Below are positions 46,957 through 54,183 of a DNA stretch of 59,187 nt, one piece after another (the stretch's first letter is position 1; each line of letters starts with the position of its first letter). The stretch is from Colwellia sp. (GTDB lineage: Bacteria; Pseudomonadota; Gammaproteobacteria; Enterobacterales; Alteromonadaceae). The notes below the pieces were generated by a model, which was not told the origin of the DNA, did no database searches, and saw only the letters and a list, made by a program, of their open reading frames with translations. The translations under genes were made by a program, and so were the position numbers. The DNA lies in assembly GCA_022969175.1 (NCBI GenBank), contig JALJPB010000022.1, forward strand, positions 1 through 59,187, given 5' to 3'.

Positions 46957-49900
46957 TTAATGGCTAATGTCAATTTTTGGTTGCCAATTTAACCAGTCAT
47001 TATCGACACTATCGTTTAATTTAAAGCTGTGTCCTTGTGTGACATTATTGTCTATAGAATTATCATTTTCAGGTGTGGCAAAGGCAATACCCCCTGCAAT
47101 AAGTGTTTCAATTGATTCAGACTGAATAGCTACGCCGGAGAAAAGCCCTGCCTCGACATTAAAGCCACTAGTATTCCAAAATTGACTTTGTTGATTAACC
47201 AAGGCGGTGTAAGCCTCGGCAATATTGATATATATATTTACCTTGTCAGCATGGTCAGATAAGCCGACACCGATAACTTCGCCAACTTTAACTTGGCGAT
47301 AAAGTACAGGATTCCCCACTCTTACCGAACCTAATCGTGGGGTAACAATTTTTAAATTTAAACCAAAAGGTAAGCTTTCAAGTGGTGGTGGAATGTTTTG
47401 TGCGGCAAAGCTGGTGGTAAGTTTGCCTCGGCCTTGCATGCTGGCAATAAAACCGCCATCAATAAGTGAGGCAATGTTTTTTGTCCCTACTAAACCAATC
47501 TCTGTTTGAGCCAACCAAAATTTGCTGCCTTGTACTGCTAATTTTGCACCTTTGTCGTTGAGAAGAATAAGAGCATTAACACCACTTTCATCATTGTTAT
47601 AAATTAAACGCGTAATTATGCCAACAGTTTGCTCTTGATGGCTAACTTTCATCGCTTCTTTAAGACCTCTTGCATCGGAAAAGTGCACGGTAATAGCTAA
47701 GCCTGCATCTTTTGCTGTCTGTTCGTCTGAAAACAATTTGAAGATATCTTTTTCTTGAGCAGCAATTGATTGGTGTTCTTCAGTTGGTGTATAGAAGCTG
47801 ATACCGCCTCTTAATATCGCGTCTAACGACTCGGTTTTAATAACAAACTTATTTAGACGGCCGCTGATATTAATGCCACCTGCATTGTAAAAACGCGTTT
47901 TTGCGGTAATCAAATGCTGATATTGTTCTTCAACTGTCAGATGAATATCAATATGATCTTCATCGGTATTTAAAGACATATTATCTACTTGGCCAACGGT
48001 AATGCCACGATAACTTATCGGGCTTCCTGCTGATGCGGTATTGGCATGTTTAGCGATTAGTTTTAGTTGCAATCCTTGGGCACTGGCGTTTTTTTCAGGG
48101 GATTTACTGGCTAAAGAGAATATTGTTTGTTGGGAATTTGCCATGTTGTTGTCTGAGCCGCTGGCATCAAAGGTGATATACGAGCCGCCGATAAGTGCTT
48201 CGGTATCTGCTAAGCCGGAAAGGCTGATTTGTGCTTCAACCAGCCAAAACTGCGTAGTTGCCGTTAATATATATTCATACTCAGGCAATAGGCCAACACT
48301 TAAGGTACTGTTTTTACCATTGTCTGCAATTTGGTGAATAGCGCCAACTTCAGCGCCGCGATGCATTATTCTAGTTTTGTTAGCAATGCGTTGGCCTGAA
48401 GGTACTTTTAACGTGAGCATTACCCGTTGTTTTGCTAAATTATCGTTAGCGTACAAAAGGAATTTATCGCCGTTAGCGGTCATTTTTTTATCAACTTCAA
48501 TACCATTATCAAATGCAATACCGCCTGTCAGTACCGCTTCTAATGATTGTGCTTTAACTTCAAAACCTTGCATATTGCCTGAGATACTAATACCACTGGT
48601 ATTCCAAAAATGACTATCTGCAACGACATAATTTTGAAAAGCTTCTTCTATGTGAATATGAATAAGGTGTCGATCAGCTCCAATAGTTTCAACCGCTTGA
48701 ATGGTGCCAACCGGTTGTTGTTTATAATAAATATGGCTGCCCGATTGTAACGATGCTCTGTCATTTGTTTGTAATACTAAATGTAAACCGGGTTCAGTAT
48801 ATTTGTAGGCAGGTTTGAAGTTATACACTGAAAACTTATTAGTAGGCTCACCGACTAAAGAGGGGCGAATACTTAAATGGGTTCCTTTTAATAAGCTATG
48901 AGCATTTGAAACACCAGATAAATCAATAGTAGGCGCAACAACATAAAATTGTGACTCGTTGGTTAGGTAGGGCACAATTCTGGGGTTAACTTTGGCTAAA
49001 GCGATAATTTGTCTTACTTCAGGATCAATAGAGCTGAAAGAGTCAACTACGCCCACGGTGACACCTTGATATAGAATCGCTGCACCGCGATCGATTCCTG
49101 AATTCCAAGCCAAGGTTAACTCAATTTCATGGCCCATCTCTGCCGCTTGAAAATCTTCATGTAAGTTATAAATATCCCCACTTTTCGCTACCCCTTCTAT
49201 GGTTTGATAGGACTGAGTACCTACAGCGATACCGCCAGAAATTATTGAAGCTAAAGAGTCAGTATTGACTTTAATACCAGAAGACAAAGAAGCAACAATT
49301 TGTACACCACTGACATTCCAAAACTGAGAGTTTTGTTTAATCAAATGGGCATGCTTTTCTTCAATAAAAACGCTGATATCAATTTTCTTGGTTTCTTCAA
49401 CATAGTGGTAGCTTGAGACATAACCTATGGGTAACTGTTTAAACGTTATTGGCGAGTTTTTACTGATCGACCCTAGAACATCAGATTGCAAAGTAAGGTG
49501 TAAGCCTGGTGTGGTTACATCTAATGGCGGCTCTGCTTGTAAAGCGGTAAATTCGTTGGTTGAATAGCCTTCTTTGGTAATATCGGGCTGGAAATTAATA
49601 TAATCGCCAGACAATAAGGTGTCTAAACCAGAAACTCCTTGCAGTGATATATCGGCGGTCACTAACCAAAACTGGGTTGATGTGGTTAAGTAAGGAGCTA
49701 ACTTTGCTGACATTTCTACATCAACAATAACGTGGTCTAAATTTGCTGAAGGTTCAACACTTTTAACCATACCGGCTACTAAACCTTTATAACGAACTTC
49801 TGTTTTATTGGGGACAATGCCACGACCATTTTCAAATTTAATGGTAATGTACTCACCCCGTTCACTAATTGCTTTAACCGCTAACCATGCGCCAAATATA

Positions 49901-50004
49901 AGTGCAATGATTGGCACTAACCAAACTATAGAAAGGCCTTGTTGATCAACAACGTTAACAGCAGCCTCTTCATTTAATTCATTTTTTGACTCATTAGCGG
50001 TCAT
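46957..50004 (-). CDS. LetB/PqiB-like MCE-domain protein with eight MCE domains
   Basis: The 1015-residue protein has one N-terminal membrane helix (about residues 26-44, LVPIIALIFGAWLAVKAI). I count eight MCE (MlaD) domains by their openings: GEYITIKFENG, GLHLTLQSDVLG, GHEIELTLAWNSG, GLHLVLQTNDRA, RVMLTLKVPSGQ, GLQLKLIAKHAN, GLAITVHFSDARG and GLNLKIVTPRLG. Each is followed by a Y-x-G-V/Q-x-VG-like strand. E. coli LetB (YebT) has seven and PqiB three; their stacked hexameric rings form a lipid tunnel between inner and outer membranes. Two LetA/PqiA-like proteins are encoded just upstream, one base from this start. The count needs an HMM check. Confidence 0.92.
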   Translation of the reverse strand: MTANESKNELNEEAAVNVVDQQGLSIVWLVPIIALIFGAWLAVKAISERGEYITIKFENGRGIVPNKTEVRYKGLVAGMVKSVEPSANLDHVIVDVEMSAKLAPYLTTSTQFWLVTADISLQGVSGLDTLLSGDYINFQPDITKEGYSTNEFTALQAEPPLDVTTPGLHLTLQSDVLGSISKNSPITFKQLPIGYVSSYHYVEETKKIDISVFIEEKHAHLIKQNSQFWNVSGVQIVASLSSGIKVNTDSLASIISGGIAVGTQSYQTIEGVAKSGDIYNLHEDFQAAEMGHEIELTLAWNSGIDRGAAILYQGVTVGVVDSFSSIDPEVRQIIALAKVNPRIVPYLTNESQFYVVAPTIDLSGVSNAHSLLKGTHLSIRPSLVGEPTNKFSVYNFKPAYKYTEPGLHLVLQTNDRASLQSGSHIYYKQQPVGTIQAVETIGADRHLIHIHIEEAFQNYVVADSHFWNTSGISISGNMQGFEVKAQSLEAVLTGGIAFDNGIEVDKKMTANGDKFLLYANDNLAKQRVMLTLKVPSGQRIANKTRIMHRGAEVGAIHQIADNGKNSTLSVGLLPEYEYILTATTQFWLVEAQISLSGLADTEALIGGSYITFDASGSDNNMANSQQTIFSLASKSPEKNASAQGLQLKLIAKHANTASAGSPISYRGITVGQVDNMSLNTDEDHIDIHLTVEEQYQHLITAKTRFYNAGGINISGRLNKFVIKTESLDAILRGGISFYTPTEEHQSIAAQEKDIFKLFSDEQTAKDAGLAITVHFSDARGLKEAMKVSHQEQTVGIITRLIYNNDESGVNALILLNDKGAKLAVQGSKFWLAQTEIGLVGTKNIASLIDGGFIASMQGRGKLTTSFAAQNIPPPLESLPFGLNLKIVTPRLGSVRVGNPVLYRQVKVGEVIGVGLSDHADKVNIYINIAEAYTALVNQQSQFWNTSGFNVEAGLFSGVAIQSESIETLIAGGIAFATPENDNSIDNNVTQGHSFKLNDSVDNDWLNWQPKIDISH

Positions 50005-50005
50005 G

Positions 50006-50641
50006 CTAAAATTCTTCCTTAGGTTTGTCTATTTCAATAGTATCATCTTCATCCCACAACAGGCGAGGATCAAAACTAGTGGCGGCTATCATGGTAAAAA
50101 TTACTGTTAAAGTAAAATAGTTTATGGCGGGGCCAGCTTCCACTGTACTGACAAAACCTAACTCAACAACGGCTACTAGCAGGGCAACAACAAAAACATC
50201 TAACATTGACCAAGGGCCTAAAAATTCAAGTACGTGGTAGAGTTTACTATGTTTTTTTGGCTTTAGTCTTTGTCCCAGATGTACTTTTAAGACTAAAAAA
50301 AATAAACCGACAATTTTAATCAAAGGTACAATAATACTGGCAGTAAAAATAACCACTGCAATGGGGTATAAATTATGATCAATCAAGAGGCCAATGCCTG
50401 ATAATATCGTTGATGCTTCAGGAACGCCTAATGAATAGATAATCATTATCGGATAAAGATTTGCTGGGATAAAGGCAATGAGTGCGGCAATGTTCCAAGC
50501 GAGTGTATATTGCAAGCTATTGACTTTTCTTTGAAAAAACAAACTGCCGCAACGGCTACAGCGCTGTTGAGTTGAAAGCATTTCATTAACTTTTCGACAT
50601 TCGGGACAAAGCCCTAAGCCCATTTCTTTAGCTGTTTTCAT
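50006..50641 (-). CDS. PqiA/LetA-like membrane protein, second half-size copy
   Basis: About 211 residues from the ATG at 50641; an ATG at 50674 extends it further into the upstream gene. It has a rubredoxin-like zinc ribbon (CPECRK and CSRCGS) followed by four hydrophobic helices with the PqiA motifs FIPANLYPIM, VPLIKIVGLFFLV and GPWSMLDVFVVALLV. In E. coli PqiA and LetA are single chains of about 420 residues with two such ribbon-plus-four-helix units; here the units are separate genes. The overlap of 14 bp with the upstream copy implies coupled translation and probably a heterodimer. Confidence 0.9.
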   Translation of the reverse strand: MKTAKEMGLGLCPECRKVNEMLSTQQRCSRCGSLFFQRKVNSLQYTLAWNIAALIAFIPANLYPIMIIYSLGVPEASTILSGIGLLIDHNLYPIAVVIFTASIIVPLIKIVGLFFLVLKVHLGQRLKPKKHSKLYHVLEFLGPWSMLDVFVVALLVAVVELGFVSTVEAGPAINYFTLTVIFTMIAATSFDPRLLWDEDDTIEIDKPKEEF

Positions 50642-51263
50642 CAAGACATTCTTTTTCAAGGGTTTGCCAAACATAATCTTGATCTAAAGTGACAGATACC
50701 AAGGTCGAGCATAATAATAATAAAACAAAAGCGAGCAAACCATAATCGACAGATAGCTCAGTATCATCTAATAACTTGTACATCGATACGATAATGGCTA
50801 ACAAAAAAACATTTAACATCGACCAGCTATCAAGTTGATGATAGGCACGGAAAAAGTGCAATAAAAAAGGTTTTATTTTATTAAACTTAAAACAATAAGA
50901 AATATAAAGTGCACCAATAAGTCTAACCGTAGGAACTGCAATGGCAAACATAAACACTAAAATGGCGATCATGTAAAAACCCTTACCGATGAGCTGGGTA
51001 ATGCAATCTAATAACGAGGCATTATGAAATTGGCCTGCTAAGGTAACGCCGATAATAGGGAGAATAATGGCAGGGGTAAGGAAGAGTAAACCTGCGATAG
51101 ATAATGAAAATGTACGTTCAATTGAATTGTTTTTTCGCTCAAACAGGGTTGCACCACAACGTCCACATTCGGCTTTTTGACCTTCGTTTAAACATGGCTG
51201 CTTATATAAGGCATCACATTGCTGACAAGCGATTAATTCACTGGTGCATGCTTGATCTACCAA
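50628..51263 (-). CDS. PqiA/LetA-like membrane protein, first half-size copy
   Basis: The 211-residue protein probably starts with TTG at 51263, with AAGGAA seven bases upstream. It has the zinc ribbon (CQQCDAL and CGRCGAT) and four helices with LTPAIILPIIGV, AVPTVRLIGALYIS and LDSWSMLNVFLLAIIV. It corresponds to the N-terminal unit of E. coli LetA. LetA works with the MCE tunnel protein in moving lipid between envelope membranes. It is the first gene of the four-gene operon running to 45451. Confidence 0.9.
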   Translation of the reverse strand: MVDQACTSELIACQQCDALYKQPCLNEGQKAECGRCGATLFERKNNSIERTFSLSIAGLLFLTPAIILPIIGVTLAGQFHNASLLDCITQLIGKGFYMIAILVFMFAIAVPTVRLIGALYISYCFKFNKIKPFLLHFFRAYHQLDSWSMLNVFLLAIIVSMYKLLDDTELSVDYGLLAFVLLLLCSTLVSVTLDQDYVWQTLEKECLDENS

Positions 51264-51328
51264 TCTGTTTTCCTTGCCTTATTAGTCATGAATTTATTCT
51301 ACCCATAAAGCTAAATTTAACCAAGAAA

Positions 51329-51351
51329 AAAGCAGCGATAAACGCTGCTTT
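51329..51351 (-). terminator. Rho-independent terminator of the cytochrome c gene
   Basis: Read on the minus strand: AAAGCAGCG, loop, CGCTGCTTT, then TTTTTCTTGG. It lies 47 bp past the stop of the cytochrome gene and before the LetA-like operon. Confidence 0.88.
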
Positions 51352-51397
51352 ATAATAAATAACTCAAAAGCTAATCAAGAAGATTAGCCATTGCTTG

Positions 51398-52360
51398 TTA
51401 TAGTGAAGACATAAATTGAGCTAATGCTTCAATGTCGGTATCAGTTAATTTAACCGCAGTTTTACGCATAATGCTGTTGTTATCGTTGGTACGATCACCA
51501 GAGCGGAATTTTTGTAATTGTGCTGTTAAGTATTCAACGTTTTGACTGGCAACTGCAGGGAATTTCGCTTGAGATACCCCTTTACCATTTGCGGTATGAC
51601 AAGCTACACAAGCGCTAATACCACGTTCGCTATCACCACTAAAATAAAGTTTTTTACCAAGTTCGTTGGTTTTGCCATTACCTTTGGATATTTTTTGTGA
51701 GGCAAAAAAGGCACCTAAATCAGCCATGTCTTGTTCAGACAAACCGGCAACCATACCGGCCATAACAGGATCAACACGACCGCTTTCACTTGAAGCGCCT
51801 GCTTTAAAGTCAGCTAATTGCTTAGCAATATAACCCGCCCCTTGACCTGATAATTTAGGATAGATAGTAACTAACGAGTTACCGTCTGCACCATGACAAG
51901 CTGCACATGTTGCTGCTTTTGTTTGGCCTACCGTTGGATTACCGCCGTTATGAAATATAATGTTGGTATTAATTTCTACTTTTACTGCAGCTGTTGCCGC
52001 TGCTGGTGCGCTGGTATCACCCGTTGCTGCAGCAGCTTCTTTTACACCACCCCAAGGAAAGCTTGAGAAATAAGCGGCGAGGTCATTCATGTCTGCTTCA
52101 GACAAACCTGCTGCCATTGGCGCCATAGTTGGGTCTGTACGAGAGCCGTCTTTGAAGGCTTTTAATTGTTTTACAATGTAAGCTTCTTTTTGACCGGCTA
52201 AATCAGGGTACATTGGTATTGCACTAGTACCAGTTGAACCATGACAAGCTGCACAAACAGCTGATTTAGCTTTACCTGCATCAGCATCGCCTTGCGCTAC
52301 TGCAGTTTGCATTGAACCTAGGCTTAATCCGAATAATACAGATAAGATAATTTTTTTCAT
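51398..52360 (-). CDS. Tri-heme c-type cytochrome (cytochrome c4-like, three domains)
   Basis: The 320-residue protein has a signal peptide (ending VAQG, about residue 23) and three CxxCH sites: CAACH near residue 36, CAACH near 152 and CVACH near 249. Each of the first two is followed by the c4-type MAPMAAGLSEADMNDLAAYF and MAGMVAGLSEQDMADLGAFF stretches (quoted cores GLSEADMNDLAAYF, GLSEQDMADLGAFF), giving Met axial ligands. Cytochrome c4 proper has two hemes and about 200 residues; this one has a third domain at the end. An Ala/Thr-rich linker separates domains 1 and 2. It probably shuttles electrons to terminal oxidases in the periplasm. It is divergent from engB. Confidence 0.92.
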   Translation of the reverse strand: MKKIILSVLFGLSLGSMQTAVAQGDADAGKAKSAVCAACHGSTGTSAIPMYPDLAGQKEAYIVKQLKAFKDGSRTDPTMAPMAAGLSEADMNDLAAYFSSFPWGGVKEAAAATGDTSAPAAATAAVKVEINTNIIFHNGGNPTVGQTKAATCAACHGADGNSLVTIYPKLSGQGAGYIAKQLADFKAGASSESGRVDPVMAGMVAGLSEQDMADLGAFFASQKISKGNGKTNELGKKLYFSGDSERGISACVACHTANGKGVSQAKFPAVASQNVEYLTAQLQKFRSGDRTNDNNSIMRKTAVKLTDTDIEALAQFMSSL

Positions 52361-52613
52361 GGAGTTGCTCTCTACTTGCCGTTAATTAGCTCAATTAATT
52401 ATAGAGCTTTATTAAAAATATTATGAAAAAGTGTCAGCATTTTACACGATTATGAACAATGTGTAACAGCATAGAGAAAATAATCCCTGAAAAAGCAACA
52501 GATTTAACTATTTCGACAAAAAAACACGTTATAATGTTCCTTTGTAGTTTTCATCATCAAGCGTGAAGGCTGTTTTATAGAAAATTGAACTTAAAAGCCC
52601 TTTGGAGAACACC

Positions 52614-53252
52614 TTGTCATCACCTGCTATTCACTTAAGTAAAGCCACTTTCACTATTAGTGCGCCAGATATTCGCCATTTAGGTGAAGACAGTGGTATT
52701 GAAGTTGCTTTTGCTGGCCGTTCTAATGCGGGTAAATCAAGTGCACTGAATACCCTAACCAATCAAAGAGGCTTAGCAAGAATAAGTAAAACGCCAGGGC
52801 GTACTCAATTGATTAACGTTTTTGAGGTTGGCGAAAATCAGCGCTTAGTTGATTTACCCGGTTACGGCTTTGCTAAAGTCCCCTTAGCGATGAAAAAGAA
52901 ATGGCAAAAAGCATTGGGTGAATATTTAGAAAAACGAGAAAGCTTAAAGGGATTAGTGATTTTGATGGATATTCGCCATCCATTAAAAGATTTAGATATG
53001 GATTTAATTCAATGGGCTGCTGATGGCGACTTACCTGTTTTAGCACTACTTACTAAGTCAGACAAGTTATCCCATGGCAAAATAAGTGCTGAAGTGATGA
53101 AAGTGACTAAAGCCTTAAAATCACTTGAAGCCGACATTAAAGTACAAGCGTTTTCTTCTCTAAAGAAAACCGGCGTTGAACAAGCCGATGAAGTTATTTG
53201 TAACTGGTTAGCACAAGCACAGCCAACGACTGTTGACGAATTAAGCGATTAA
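52614..53252 (+). CDS. engB: Ribosome biogenesis GTP-binding protein EngB (YihA/YsxC)
   Basis: From the TTG at 52614 the product is 212 residues; GGAG lies six bases before it, whereas the TTG at 52602 has no such site. G motifs are G1 [10 protein letters not shown]3 [10 protein letters not shown]4 TKSDK and the [10 protein letters not shown] switch. It helps assemble the 50S subunit and is usually essential. Its last residues (VDELSD) and stop lie in the first unit of a 22-bp tandem repeat. In many Gammaproteobacteria it neighbours a cytochrome c4 gene, as here. Confidence 0.96.
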   Translation: MSSPAIHLSKATFTISAPDIRHLGEDSGIEVAFAGRSNAGKSSALNTLTNQRGLARISKTPGRTQLINVFEVGENQRLVDLPGYGFAKVPLAMKKKWQKALGEYLEKRESLKGLVILMDIRHPLKDLDMDLIQWAADGDLPVLALLTKSDKLSHGKISAEVMKVTKALKSLEADIKVQAFSSLKKTGVEQADEVICNWLAQAQPTTVDELSD

Positions 53253-53295
53253 CTTTGACGAATTAAGCGATTAACTTTGACGAATTAAGCGATTA
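53233..53295. repeat. 22-bp tandem repeat bridging two convergent gene ends
   Basis: TTGACGAATTAAGCGATTAA plus CT is repeated from 53233, 53255 and 53277 (the last copy partial, 19 bp). The first copy contains the engB stop; the last contains the stop of the minus-strand gene at 53285. The copies appear identical, so the expansion is recent. Confidence 0.92.
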
Positions 53296-53818
53296 GCCCA
53301 CCAAACATCATTACCGGCAGCCAAACAATCGTAGAAAGAAACAGTGAGCCGGTAAATAAAATAACTAATGAACCAGCTAAAACATGGCTCGCGAATATGT
53401 TAGTTTTAAACATGGGATGATTTTGCCCACGAGTGTAAATTTTAGTCAATACACACTTTACACGTTCAGCCGTTCGTAAAATTAACTGAGTGAATGGCGC
53501 TATCATTATCATTAAACAAGCATACGCTGTTTCTATACCCGCCACTTCAACAAAAATTAGCAATTCAAAAGCAAAGGGTAAGGCGGCAATAATCACAGCT
53601 AGCATAATCACTTTCTTTATTTCATCAGCTACCCGTTCAAAAAACATTTTAAACATCACTAAATAGGCAAAGGCAAAAGTAGATGCGCCTAATAGCTCCA
53701 TTAACGAAAACAATTCCATGCCGATATAAGCTTCAGGGCCGGCAACAATAAAAATAATCAGCAGGGCGACGGTATACCAAGACATGCTTTTTAATTTTGC
53801 TAATATTTTATTTATCAA
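53285..53818 (-). CDS. Small integral membrane protein of unknown function
   Basis: The 177-residue protein has about five hydrophobic segments (for example WYTVALLIIFIVAGPEAYIG and MLAVIIAALPFAFELLIFVE) and a basic loop LRTAERVKCVLTKIYTRGQNHP. I do not recognise the family; no catalytic motif was seen. Its stop lies in the last unit of the 22-bp tandem repeat shared with engB. A GACATAATATGTC motif lies about 64 bp before its start and may be its operator. Confidence 0.65.
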   Translation of the reverse strand: MINKILAKLKSMSWYTVALLIIFIVAGPEAYIGMELFSLMELLGASTFAFAYLVMFKMFFERVADEIKKVIMLAVIIAALPFAFELLIFVEVAGIETAYACLMIMIAPFTQLILRTAERVKCVLTKIYTRGQNHPMFKTNIFASHVLAGSLVILFTGSLFLSTIVWLPVMMFGGLIA

Positions 53819-54183
53819 TGGACTACCCTTGTTATATCGTACAACTACGTAACTTCAGCTTTAAGTATTAAGTGGTAACTTGACATAATATGTCATGATG
53901 TTCAAGGAAGAGTTAAAAAATAGGCATAAAAAAACCGATGAGATAAATATCATCGGCGTATAAGCTTATGGGGAAAGCTAGAATATAAATATTACAACAA
54001 GTGTTCGTTAAGGGAACAAATGCAGTGTAGAGTAACTGCTCTACAAAGTAAAGAGTTTTTACTCTAATTTATTGTTTCAGATTAATCATTCTGATGTATT
54101 GGTTAATCTCGTCGGGAATGAGAATATTCTCGGTATTCTCATTTAGGGGCAGATTCTCATCTATGAAAATTAACAATTTTCCG
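53819..54183. other. Intergenic region with a terminator and a palindromic motif
   Basis: These 365 bp hold GACATAATATGTC at 53882-53894, matching the pair at 31626 and 31660. A minus-strand terminator sits at 53935-53956 (CCGATGA/TCATCGG stem and a run of seven T on the minus strand), placed to end the AAA ATPase transcript. GTAGAG/CTCTAC arms lie at 54027-54044. Between 54069 and 54183 a minus-strand frame continues past the ATPase stop (see the rejected list). No firm gene. Confidence 0.55.
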
